A stretch of DNA of 5,984 nucleotides from Synergistales bacterium (lineage in GTDB: Bacteria; Synergistota; Synergistia; Synergistales; Aminobacteriaceae). A model generated the notes under the pieces. It did not search any database, was not told the DNA's origin, and saw only the letters and a program-made list of their open reading frames with translations. The translations under genes were made by a program, and so were the position numbers. This document shows, piece by piece, positions 1 to 5,741 of this stretch. Positions within the stretch are counted from its first letter, which is position 1; the number at the start of each line of letters is the position of its first letter. Location of the stretch: contig BOCC01000121.1 of NCBI GenBank assembly GCA_026002715.1, forward strand, positions 1-5,984, read 5' to 3'.

Positions 1-187
1 CGAGGACAATAGATTCTATCTTTGGCAGGAAAATTCCGCGCGCGTCAATGTCTGATTTGCCCTCGATGCGAGTCCCGTACAGAGTCGAGCCCGATAAGGA
101 CAGATAAAGCAATTCGGCGTCGTTCTCCGCGCAAAGGTTACGCGCTTTGGATACGATTTCTTCAGTTGTAAAACAATGAAAGCTCAT
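1..187 (-). CDS. RlaP-like nucleotidyltransferase (polymerase-beta fold), N-terminal part only
   Basis: The first 62 residues are visible; the rest lies beyond the left edge. Residues 29-52 carry the polymerase-beta nucleotidyltransferase signature: a hydrophobic strand, then GSTLYGT (Gly-Ser at 33-34), then SDIDARGIF, in which D46 and D48 are the expected metal-binding aspartates. The pattern GS-x-x-YGT followed by SD-x-D-x-RG is typical of the predicted nucleotidyltransferases of the COG3541/RlaP group (Pfam RlaP, RNA-repair-associated polymerase-beta family). Family members are predicted to add nucleotides to RNA ends and often occur near RNA ligases. The RNA ligase at 4378-5400 on the same strand fits that role, though substrate and activity are inferred. 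The start ATG (187-185) has GAGGGG six bases upstream and lies 10 bases after the preceding small gene, so the two are probably co-transcribed. It could also be a general MNT-type enzyme; the missing C-terminus would decide. Confidence 0.8.
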   Translation of the reverse strand, partial: MSFHCFTTEEIVSKARNLCAENDAELLYLSLSGSTLYGTRIEGKSDIDARGIFLPKIESIVL

Positions 188-197
188 CTAAAACCCC

Positions 198-428
198 TCA
201 TTGCGCAGAAAGAGCATCTATCCCATCTTGTGGCGTTCGACCAAATGTTTCTTTGTACCATTCGGACGCACCACCGAAAAAGAAAATAGGAACGCGCTCG
301 TTGTCGTCGCCGCTCTGCGGTGTAGCCCCATACCTCGCCCTAAATGCAAACACGGTGAGAGCTGCTATCTCGCGGTTCTCCGCAATAAAGGTATATGAGT
401 CGGATGGGTTATCAAGTTCATACTGCAT
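198..428 (-). CDS. Small phage-type hypothetical protein, 76 aa
   Basis: This is a complete short gene with a textbook ribosome binding site: GGAGGAAGCGAT directly precedes the ATG at 428-426. The protein is acidic with a hydrophobic centre. It opens MQYELDNPSDSYTF, has an AALTVFAFRARYG core at about residues 22-34, and a VPIFFFGGASEWY segment at 46-58, ending in polar residues. No signal peptide, transmembrane helix or catalytic motif is evident. The general look matches small hypothetical proteins carried by clostridial prophages and mobile elements, but I recognise no named family and assign no function. It sits 10 bases upstream of the nucleotidyltransferase gene and just after the decayed subtilase remnant, so it is a middle gene of a minus-strand operon. 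The strong RBS, good codon composition and conserved-looking motifs argue that it is real. Confidence 0.72.
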   Translation of the reverse strand: MQYELDNPSDSYTFIAENREIAALTVFAFRARYGATPQSGDDNERVPIFFFGGASEWYKETFGRTPQDGIDALSAQ

Positions 429-440
429 ATCGCTTCCTCC

Positions 441-637
441 TTATGTTTTACCGTCAGTTACTTCAAACGCTATGTCATTGATACCGCTAAAGAACGATAA
501 GCCGGTCACTCCTGCACCCCGCGCCACTCAAAATGGTCAATATCGTAGGGCAAATGAACATGTGAAAAACCAGAGTTTTTCTTGGTTCTCTTAGCATCAG
601 TCGTTTGCCCAAACAGAATAATCGGTCTTTCGGGCAT
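441..637 (-). pseudogene. Remnant of the S8 (subtilase) partner of the AAA ATPase, truncated and frameshifted
   Basis: The ATG at 637-635 overlaps the ATPase stop codon (TAATG), a classic translational-coupling arrangement. The open frame gives 43 residues to a TGA at 508-506, starting MPERPIILFGQTTDAKRTKK followed by NSGFSHVHLP. This resembles the extreme N-terminus of the S8 peptidases encoded directly after IetA-type ATPases (RPIILF, a Lys/Gly-rich turn, then H-x-P), which normally run to several hundred residues. The sequence then diverges. Reading past a run of four G (plus-strand C at 517-520) with one extra base gives a coherent tail, GAGVTGLSFFSGINDIAFEV then TDGKT and TAA at 443-441, just before the next gene's RBS. 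The locus therefore looks like a subtilase N-terminus joined by deletion to an unrelated C-terminus, with a one-base frameshift. No catalytic Asp, His or Ser region remains. Alternatively the 43-residue ORF is a small functional peptide. Confidence 0.6.
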
Positions 638-1635
638 TATTCAACACCTTCCTCATTTCGATTAACATTTGCTTGCGCGGCATATAACGCAAGCTGATTT
701 TGGGTTATGGCTTTTGCGTTTGTGTCTGGGAGTTGAAGAACATATTGTCTGTACACGGAAAGCGCAAATTCTTCCGCTTCGGCAAAACTTTTGCCATATA
801 ACTTCTTGGCTAAGGTTAATGGCTCTAATCCTAAATCGAAATGATTGCGTTCCTCAAACAAATTGAACCACCGTTGCAAATCGTCCCGCGAGGGGCGGGG
901 AAGCAACAGCCGTAGTTGAAATCTACGCCAAGCGGCACGGTCGAGCAACGCTTCGTGATTGGTTGCCGCAACTACAATAACGTAACTTGGCAAAGCATCA
1001 ATTTGAAGCAATAATGAACTAACCACACGTTTAATTTCGCCAGTCTCGTGTGTGTCTCCACGTTCTTTTCCAAGCGTTTCAAACTCGTCAAAGAACAACA
1101 CGCATTGGCGCGTCTTGGTGTACTCAAAGAGTTTATTGAGACGTGACGCAGTTTCGCCAAGGTAAGCTCCAACAAGGCTCTCGTATCTTACTGTAAGGAA
1201 CGGTAACATTAACGCCTCGGCGAGAGCCTCGGCGAGAGAAGTTTTCCCATTACCCGGCGGGCCTATTAGGAGAACCTTATTTCTTGGTTCTAACCCGTGC
1301 GAGCGAAGAATATCGGCTCGCATATGCTCCGCCACAAGTTCGTGGCAACTATCCAAGACACTTTTGGGAAGAAGCAAACTGTCTAAATTTCTTTCGGGAA
1401 TCTTTTCAATTACTACATTAGCGTTGCCATTGCTGTTTTTTGCCAAGGCGGTGGGCAACTCCTTGAATGGTATTCTATTGGAAACACGGAGCATCTCTTC
1501 GATGCGATTTGCTAAAACTCCATGCTGTTTTGTGCGTTCTTCAGCGCAAATCGCCTCTACAACCTTGCGGAGATTTACGCTATCGCTGTTTAGTCCATAT
1601 TTTATTACGTCACACAGCAAATCGGCTCGTGCCAT
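637..1635 (-). CDS. AAA+ ATPase, IetA-like (partner of an S8 protease)
   Basis: The protein has 332 residues, the usual length of its group. A helical N-terminal region (about 1-90) precedes a single AAA+ module: Walker A GPPGNGKT at 125-132, Walker B VLFFDEF at 179-185 with catalytic D183/E184, sensor-1 Asn in AATNHEALLDRA (N226), and Arg-finger candidates R237/R238 in AAWRRF. A GKSFAEAEEF segment at 281-290 occupies the sensor-2 position but lacks the usual Arg. The GETASRL and DTHETGEIKRVVSSLLLQ stretches are typical of the ATPases encoded next to subtilases in ietAS modules. Those modules are known from Ti plasmids as toxin (protease)/antitoxin (ATPase) and elsewhere as anti-phage systems. 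The start at 1635 is supported by AGAAGGAG about six bases upstream. Here the protease is only a remnant downstream, so the ATPase is probably an orphan. The AAA assignment is very secure; the ietA label is by resemblance. Confidence 0.9.
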   Translation of the reverse strand: MARADLLCDVIKYGLNSDSVNLRKVVEAICAEERTKQHGVLANRIEEMLRVSNRIPFKELPTALAKNSNGNANVVIEKIPERNLDSLLLPKSVLDSCHELVAEHMRADILRSHGLEPRNKVLLIGPPGNGKTSLAEALAEALMLPFLTVRYESLVGAYLGETASRLNKLFEYTKTRQCVLFFDEFETLGKERGDTHETGEIKRVVSSLLLQIDALPSYVIVVAATNHEALLDRAAWRRFQLRLLLPRPSRDDLQRWFNLFEERNHFDLGLEPLTLAKKLYGKSFAEAEEFALSVYRQYVLQLPDTNAKAITQNQLALYAAQANVNRNEEGVE

Positions 1636-1714
1636 TTTATTCTCCTTCTAATCGTGTTCCGGCATACATATCTTTCATGATACTTTATCAAGCATTGTGT
1701 CGTGTCTTCCATTT

Positions 1715-1924
1715 TCACTCCCCCACCCCCGGCAACTCACCCACAACTCTTACCGTCTCCAAACTCACCGTAATCACCGACAACAGCAAATCCAGAATAT
1801 ACCTCGGCTTCCCATGCTCCGCCGCCCAATCGTTTGGGTCTATTGTACCCTCGAATCGTTTAGCGATATTCCTCGCGTAGCAATATGGGCAGTTATGGAG
1901 GCAACCTGTTATTGGGTTCCATGT
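1715..1924 (-). pseudogene. Fragment of a Gp37/Gp68 family (DUF5131) radical-SAM-like protein
   Basis: A 69-codon open stretch begins directly after a TAG (1927-1925), contains no ATG, and ends in TGA at 1717-1715. Its first residues are TWNPITGCLHNCPYCYARN followed by IAKRFEG. The CLHNCPYC cluster is a CxxxCxxC iron-sulfur motif, and TWNP-x-TGC just before it is the hallmark of phage Gp37/Gp68 (DUF5131) proteins, where it lies close to the N-terminus of a protein usually over 200 residues long. After about 26 residues the match stops, and the remainder (around DWAAEHGKPRYILDLLL) is not recognisable, suggesting an in-frame deletion joint. The start codon is missing and the first 16 bases overlap the 3' end of the HTH gene in another frame, so it is not an intact gene. 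The upstream junction was probably created when the HTH segment inserted or the region was deleted. Confidence 0.68.
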
Positions 1925-2217
1925 CTAATTGCTTCATCATCCAGCACGATGGCAAGGGTATACCCCAAAGGCTTTAATACCCTGAAAAGAGTGTCTATTT
2001 GCGGTGTACCCTCCATATGCTCAAGTCGGGCTATAGCCGATTGTTTTAACCCAGACATTTCGGCAAGGTGTTTTTGTGATATGCCTTTTTCTCTTGCTTC
2101 TATGAGTTTGCCTACAAGGGCCACCTTGAACTGTATCTCATCCTTTTCAGCTTGCGTCAAATTAGATGCCTTCCAAAGGTCATCAAACGTAGTAAAATTG
2201 TTACTCTTTATTGTCAT
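1909..2217 (-). CDS. XRE-family helix-turn-helix protein, antitoxin-like
   Basis: The 102-residue protein has a short N-terminal extension (TTFDDLWKASNLTQAEKDEI, about 9-28), a helix (29-42), and then a Cro/C1-type HTH: ISQKHLAEMSGLKQSAIARL at 46-65, continuing HMEGTPQIDTLFRVLKPLGY. This layout matches antitoxins of HigBA/RelBE-like pairs, in which a RelE/HigB toxin normally lies immediately upstream. Here there is none: the 290 bases upstream are non-coding and the neighbour there is divergent. The start ATG (2217-2215) has GAGGAG nine bases upstream. The gene ends inside the remains of a DUF5131 gene, so its last residues (IRHGTQ) may not be the original ones. Likely roles are autoregulation at the upstream repeats and possibly control of the divergent metallopeptidase operon. 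The DNA-binding call is firm; orphan antitoxin versus operon repressor is open. Confidence 0.88.
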   Translation of the reverse strand: MTIKSNNFTTFDDLWKASNLTQAEKDEIQFKVALVGKLIEAREKGISQKHLAEMSGLKQSAIARLEHMEGTPQIDTLFRVLKPLGYTLAIVLDDEAIRHGTQ

Positions 2218-2238
2218 TTTTCATTTCTCCTCTCGGAT

Positions 2239-2264
2239 TATCAGCGCTCAATAATATCAGAGCG
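2239..2264. promoter_or_regulatory. Candidate operator upstream of the HTH gene
   Basis: Just upstream of the HTH gene's RBS lie an inverted pair, CGCTC (2245-2249) and GAGCG (2260-2264) with a 10-base spacer, and a direct repeat TATCAG at 2239-2244 and 2255-2260, about 1.5 helical turns apart. On the minus strand the spacer reads as a TATTAT-like -10 element, so a bound dimer could occlude the HTH promoter. Autoregulation is common for XRE antitoxins, but binding is inferred. The half-sites are short and could be chance. Confidence 0.35.
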
Positions 2265-2386
2265 GTCGTATCATATTCATCGTGGAAATGACCGTCCTTG
2301 GTTGGTCGTTCTTTTTTATGTGTTTGCTCTGGTTTTTTGGGTGCTTTTTAGGTGGCAACCTGCGGATTTGGGGGTATATAATGGTC

Positions 2387-2416
2387 TTGACAGATGGGGC
2401 CACTTTAGTATATAAA
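2387..2416 (+). promoter_or_regulatory. Sigma-A-type promoter for the 116-aa / metallopeptidase operon
   Basis: A perfect -35 TTGACA (2387-2392) is followed by an overlapping TATATA (2409-2414, 16-base spacer) or TATAAA (2411-2416, 18-base spacer) as -10. Transcription would begin near 2422, leaving a leader of about 85 bases before the ATG at 2509. It is the best promoter-like sequence between the divergent genes. The HTH protein made from the other side may control it. Confidence 0.6.
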
Positions 2417-2508
2417 TTCCATATATTTGCTGATATGCTTAACACACTTTAAACATAAACTTCGCGCTTTCGTTTTGTAAAATTAAGAGCAACGGAAAGG
2501 AAGAGGTT

Positions 2509-2859
2509 ATGCTTATATACAAAGGGAATGCAAAACACAAAGAACCTTGGCAACCCGGACGAAAAGGCAGTTTGTGTCCTTCCGTCAAGAAAATGCCCGG
2601 TCTTGACCCTCAGAGACTTTTGAATTCTGGTATGTCATACAAAAACAAGATATATTCCGTATATGAAGGCATTGCTTTTGCCGCTCATTGTGAAGGCGAG
2701 ATGCCCAACGGGAATACTTTGTGGCACGGTTTTCCTGTGCCTTGGAATAGCGTTCCGGAAGATATATGCAATCAATGGCTAAAGAATAATGTAGTATCAA
2801 AAAAACAAATACGTAAACTGTATACACTTCAAGACATCCAAGAATGTGAGTGGTATTGA
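2509..2859 (+). CDS. Uncharacterised 116-aa protein, first gene of a two-gene module
   Basis: This is a complete gene, with AAGGAAGAGG directly upstream of its ATG. The family is not one I can name. Visible features are a basic, polar N-terminus (KHKEPWQPGRKGSLCP, residues 9-24), a central segment resembling a small mixed alpha/beta fold (KIYSVYEGIAFAAHCEG, 47-63), and a conserved-looking WHGFPVPWNSVP (72-83) followed by helical, Lys-rich residues (QWLKNNVVSKKQIRKLY). There is no signal peptide or membrane segment. Cys23, Cys61, Cys87 and Cys113 with His10, His60 and His73 are scattered rather than arranged as an obvious zinc ribbon. Its stop codon lies one base before the ATG of the metallopeptidase gene, so the two are almost certainly translated from one message. 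That tight pairing suggests a partner, regulator or substrate of the protease; this is inference. Confidence 0.82.
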   Translation: MLIYKGNAKHKEPWQPGRKGSLCPSVKKMPGLDPQRLLNSGMSYKNKIYSVYEGIAFAAHCEGEMPNGNTLWHGFPVPWNSVPEDICNQWLKNNVVSKKQIRKLYTLQDIQECEWY

Positions 2860-2860
2860 C

Positions 2861-4336
2861 ATGAAAATAATCGGAGAAAAAAAATTTTTCGCGATAGAGT
2901 TTGGATTTGAGAAAGATCCTGATGGTGAACAAATCGCTTCGCCTGAGCTAACGGCGTCATGGGGGTGTTTTGCCTTCTGGGTAAAAAATCGAAATTTATG
3001 CCGTTTTTTTGTCCCTCAAAGCTCCGTGGAAGAACATCATGTATATTGGTATCTTCTGTCTATGTTGGAGTGGTTTGTCGATAACTGGGATCCTTTATTT
3101 TCGGAGCAAAGACCCCCCGAAGCTTCGTCGAAGGAGTGTGCCCACACAATGGGCATGGAATATGGAAGACAGAGATTTCTGGGAGGAATGAAAATAAAAA
3201 CCGGTAAAAAATGGTATGAATGGTTGCAGCGACACTCTATTCGCGCTTGTGAAGAAGGAGGGGTATTCCCGGATATTTATTTTCGAGGAGCCGGCGATAA
3301 AGTGGAAATTTCATGGGGCGCGAACCAGCATCCGGGGATGCCTGAGGGATTTCAGTTTCAAGAATTCAGTGGGGCTTCATTGATTGACCGGAAGATAGTT
3401 ACAACTGTATGTAAAGATTTCTTGAAAGATTCAATAGAATTGCTTCTGGAGAAAATGCCCGATTCCGAAAAATTGAAAAAAATGGGGTTGAGCGTTGATG
3501 AACTTGCAACCGGCAGGGTGCCCGCGATTGACTGGTATCTGCCGTTAAATCGCGTTAAAAAAGGTACAGAAACAATATTGGATGTATTAAGAAATAAATT
3601 TCCTAATATTGACCTAAAAGGTTCAATTATTCCAGCACCTGTATTGATGTTTGGAACTATGTCGCCCGAATTGGATGAGGTGGACATAGATCAAATTCTT
3701 GACAAAATGGAAATAGGCGAGTCTTCGTGTTTAGACCAATACGACCCCGGTTCTCTCGCTTCGGTTCGCGGTGTGCCATACGCTGTTGGTTATGACATGG
3801 CTGATGATTTCTTGGATCAAATCAGAGATGAAAAAGAAGGCTTTGGCTCCGATTATGTCGATATTCACGCGATTGTAAAAAAATTTGGCGTAAAGGTTAA
3901 GGACATTGAATTGGGAGACAGAAACGTGAGAGGCATAGCCTTAGCGGGTAACGGCATTGCGCCGATGATTTTCGTTAATAAATCCAGTTCTTACAATCAA
4001 GATTTTACAGGACGACGATATACGGTTGCCCATGAATTCTGTCATTTGCTCTATGATTGTCAATATGGTCGGGAGGTTGGAGTCGCCAGTGGCGTATGGG
4101 CTCCTCAATATATTGAGAAAAGGGCAAACGCTTTTGCTGGTATGCTGTTGATGCCTACCGAATTAATAGATAAACATTTGAATCAACAAGGAGATATGGA
4201 GTGGGATAGCGCTATATTTAAGAATCTAATGGAAAAATTGCAAGTTGGTCACATTGCTCTCATGGAGCATCTTCATAATCTTGGATATATAGACATAGAA
4301 GCAAGAACCCGCATTGAAGACGATCTTGCTTTATAG
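2861..4336 (+). CDS. ImmA/IrrE-type zinc metallopeptidase with a large unknown N-terminal region
   Basis: The protein has 491 residues counted from ATG 2861. The C-terminal third (about 305-475) is an ImmA/IrrE peptidase domain: GYDMADDFLDQIRDE, VDIHAIVKKFGVKV, IFVNKS, then RRYTVAHEFCHLLYD containing the HExxH zinc site (H391, E392, H395), and EKRANAFAGMLLMP, whose E419 is the expected third ligand. Family members cleave HTH repressors (ImmA on ImmR, IrrE/PprI on DdrO). Standalone members are usually 150-300 residues, so about 300 residues here are extra. That part contains FWVKNRN, VYWYLLSMLEWFVDNWDPLF, KKWYEWLQRHSIRACEEGG and VFPDIYFRGAGDKVEISWG, and I cannot assign it to a family. It may be a sensor. 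An in-frame GTG at 2846 would add five residues and overlap the previous gene; ATG 2861 gives the more natural N-terminus (MKIIGEKKFF). The divergent HTH protein is a possible substrate. Confidence 0.88.
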   Translation: MKIIGEKKFFAIEFGFEKDPDGEQIASPELTASWGCFAFWVKNRNLCRFFVPQSSVEEHHVYWYLLSMLEWFVDNWDPLFSEQRPPEASSKECAHTMGMEYGRQRFLGGMKIKTGKKWYEWLQRHSIRACEEGGVFPDIYFRGAGDKVEISWGANQHPGMPEGFQFQEFSGASLIDRKIVTTVCKDFLKDSIELLLEKMPDSEKLKKMGLSVDELATGRVPAIDWYLPLNRVKKGTETILDVLRNKFPNIDLKGSIIPAPVLMFGTMSPELDEVDIDQILDKMEIGESSCLDQYDPGSLASVRGVPYAVGYDMADDFLDQIRDEKEGFGSDYVDIHAIVKKFGVKVKDIELGDRNVRGIALAGNGIAPMIFVNKSSSYNQDFTGRRYTVAHEFCHLLYDCQYGREVGVASGVWAPQYIEKRANAFAGMLLMPTELIDKHLNQQGDMEWDSAIFKNLMEKLQVGHIALMEHLHNLGYIDIEARTRIEDDLAL

Positions 4337-4352
4337 TATTGCCTCCCTTTTG

Positions 4353-4372
4353 CGCGGGGCATAAGCCCCGCG
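4353..4372. terminator. Perfect GC hairpin between convergent genes, possible bidirectional terminator
   Basis: CGCGGGGC (4353-4360) pairs perfectly with GCCCCGCG (4365-4372) around an ATAA loop, 16 bases after the metallopeptidase stop and five bases beyond the RNA ligase stop. The position between converging genes suits a shared terminator. Neither strand has a proper U-tract directly after the stem (ATATGT on plus, CAAAAGG on minus), so it may act mainly as an mRNA 3'-end stabiliser. Confidence 0.5.
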
Positions 4373-4377
4373 ATATG

Positions 4378-5400
4378 TCAATCCTTTTCATTCAGCAGCG
4401 CATCATTATTCAGTACCTTGAACGATACCTTGTGCGGAGCGGTGCTGTGTCTAACAACTATGCCTTCCTTGTCGATGCCGCTGGGGTACTTGCCTCTCGC
4501 TTTTTGGAGCAACTCGTTAAGCGTATAGGTAAAGCTATCGCCGACTTCCTCCGTGGGGACACAGGGGACGCCGAGGGACGAGCAGTTCGCCGTCATCTCG
4601 TTATAAGACACATATTCGCCGCTGTCCCAGTCTCTCCAGTCAAATACGTACCATTCATAGCTGGGCAGACGCAACTTGTTTTTCTGTATACCGAAACCAC
4701 AGAGCTCGCCAGTCAGGACGATGTTCTTTCCGAGAGCTGATAGTTTTTCCTTCAGTCCGTATTTGTAGACAGGCGCCCAATACAGGGCGTTTGCATCGTC
4801 CTTAATTTCGGTATTGCGACTGCAGCAACCGATATGGCCATTGATATAGTAGACGATACAGGATGTGCCGTCCATCTTGGTTGTGATGTAATAAGGCTTG
4901 CCACGCAACATATCGAGTAGTTCCAGTGCGGACTGTATGCGAATTTCGTCCGAGGCGGGGATCCCGTATGGTCTGTTGCCTATAATAATTCCAGAGGTGG
5001 TCGCGATCTCCGGTATGTACCATTTTTTAACTCTGAGTATATCCGTGACGTCATCGCTGAGCGTATGCTCGTTTAATTCAGGAAAGTTATTAACCGGCAA
5101 TATCAAGCCTTGAGAGAGTTGTCCTCTTAACTTCACCGTGCGGATGCGAAAGCCGCGCCCGTTGTTCTCGTTCTCACGGAAAGAAGACTTGCGTAAAAAT
5201 TCGTAGCGTTCCTCTTCGGGGAGAAAACTGTCTACTTCAAAATAGACCGCGCGGTCGCCGGTGTGGAATTCACCTTTTTTTACGACGCATTGCCAGCCCA
5301 TAACGTGCGCTAATTCTAGAAAATCTGAATCTTCGATTGGCGTTACTTCGCCAACTTCACGTATTGTTACCAAAGCTCTGGTCATGGGGTCTTTAGGCAT
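4378..5400 (-). CDS. RNA ligase, DRB0094/Rnl5 family
   Basis: The protein has 340 residues, matching the family length (Deinococcus radiodurans DraRnl). It seals nicks in RNA: ATP adenylates an active-site lysine, AMP moves to the RNA 5'-phosphate, and a 3'-OH attacks. All nucleotidyltransferase motifs are present: motif I TTKMDGTS (K175, D177, G178), the downstream SRN (R195), an acidic GELCGFG (E232), motif III YEWYVFDW (248-255), motif IV KEGIVVR (E312, G313) and motif V VSFKVLN (K328). Residues 1-120 form the family's N-terminal OB-like domain (VVKKGEFHTGDRAVYFEVDS, RTVKLRGQLSQGLILP). The start at 5400 is backed by AAGGAGG about 10 bases upstream; M6 is a weaker alternative. The gene faces the same way as the RlaP-type gene at the left edge, a known partner type, but 2-4 kb of other genes lie between. 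No frameshift or missing catalytic residue is seen. Confidence 0.94.
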   Translation of the reverse strand: MPKDPMTRALVTIREVGEVTPIEDSDFLELAHVMGWQCVVKKGEFHTGDRAVYFEVDSFLPEEERYEFLRKSSFRENENNGRGFRIRTVKLRGQLSQGLILPVNNFPELNEHTLSDDVTDILRVKKWYIPEIATTSGIIIGNRPYGIPASDEIRIQSALELLDMLRGKPYYITTKMDGTSCIVYYINGHIGCCSRNTEIKDDANALYWAPVYKYGLKEKLSALGKNIVLTGELCGFGIQKNKLRLPSYEWYVFDWRDWDSGEYVSYNEMTANCSSLGVPCVPTEEVGDSFTYTLNELLQKARGKYPSGIDKEGIVVRHSTAPHKVSFKVLNNDALLNEKD

Positions 5401-5465
5401 TCTTATGTTTCCTCCTTTGTGATAGAAAAGACCATATAATTGCTCCTTTTAGAAACTCCACCTTG

Positions 5466-5690
5466 CTAATGATAGGGCAACCGCGTCTGTGTCATGATAA
5501 CCGTAAATCTGTCGGTCGGGCAACATTCGAATTTTCCGCACTCGTCCATGAGAATAAGCGTTCCATCTTCTTGGATCGCAAACCCCTCCATGTCACAGTA
5601 GCAAAGGCCTTTTGCCCAGTCTTCGGTCAGGGCTATTTGTTTAGCGTCGGCTTCCCTGCCGGTTTGTCTGTCAATGACGGTGAATTTCAT
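5466..5690 (-). CDS. Small phage-type hypothetical protein, 74 aa
   Basis: This complete small gene has AGAAAGGAAC upstream of the ATG at 5690-5688 and ends 65 bases before the RNA ligase start. The protein begins MKFTVIDRQTGREADAKQIA and continues LTEDWAKGL, YCDMEGFAIQEDGTLILMDE and a Cys-rich CGKFECC (C51, C56, C57; also C30, C32). It resembles short hypothetical proteins common in clostridial phages and prophages, where an MDEC motif and a CDMEGFAI-like strand recur. The fold looks like a small beta-rich domain, and the cysteines could bind a metal, but no function is established. Its place upstream of the ligase suggests a shared operon and a phage-derived cassette. The final residues (TQTRLPYH) look less conserved than the rest and may be a locally altered tail. 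Confidence 0.78.
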   Translation of the reverse strand: MKFTVIDRQTGREADAKQIALTEDWAKGLCYCDMEGFAIQEDGTLILMDECGKFECCPTDRFTVIMTQTRLPYH

Positions 5691-5741
5691 GATATTATTG
5701 TTCCTTTCTGTATAAGCATGCGGATAGTGTTATTGTCGACG

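Noticed and set aside
1605..1712. Minus-strand 35-codon ORF (MEDTTQCLIKYHERY...) overlapping the ATPase start
   Set aside because: There is no good RBS, it overlaps the ATPase RBS and start in another frame, and it has a basic, unstructured composition. It is most likely chance.
1467..1880. Plus-strand open frame of 137 codons
   Set aside because: It is antisense to the start of the AAA ATPase and runs into the DUF5131 fragment. Composition is Cys/Ser/Phe-rich and unlike a protein, so it is a shadow of the other strand.
1697..2254. Plus-strand open frame of 185 codons
   Set aside because: It lies opposite the HTH gene and the DUF5131 fragment, both of which have recognisable motifs on the minus strand. 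Its translation shows no domain and it lacks a convincing RBS.
2290..2317. Plus-strand hairpin-like GACCG/TGGTC followed by six T, resembling a terminator
   Set aside because: The stem is only five pairs including one G.U, the T-run starts four bases after the stem, and no plus-strand gene lies upstream to be terminated.
2377..2382. TATAAT on the plus strand, as a second promoter
   Set aside because: No acceptable -35 lies 16-18 bases upstream; TTGACA at 2387 with TATATA/TATAAA at 2409-2416 is a much better match.
2257..2445. Minus-strand 62-codon ORF upstream of the HTH gene, as a missing toxin
   Set aside because: The translation is low-complexity and Lys/Pro-rich with no RelE, HigB or other toxin-like features and no RBS. 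It overlaps the promoter region.
2846..2860. GTG at 2846 as start of the metallopeptidase
   Set aside because: It would overlap the preceding gene by 14 bases and add five unremarkable residues. The ATG at 2861, one base after the upstream stop, is the simpler coupled start, though neither has a strong RBS.
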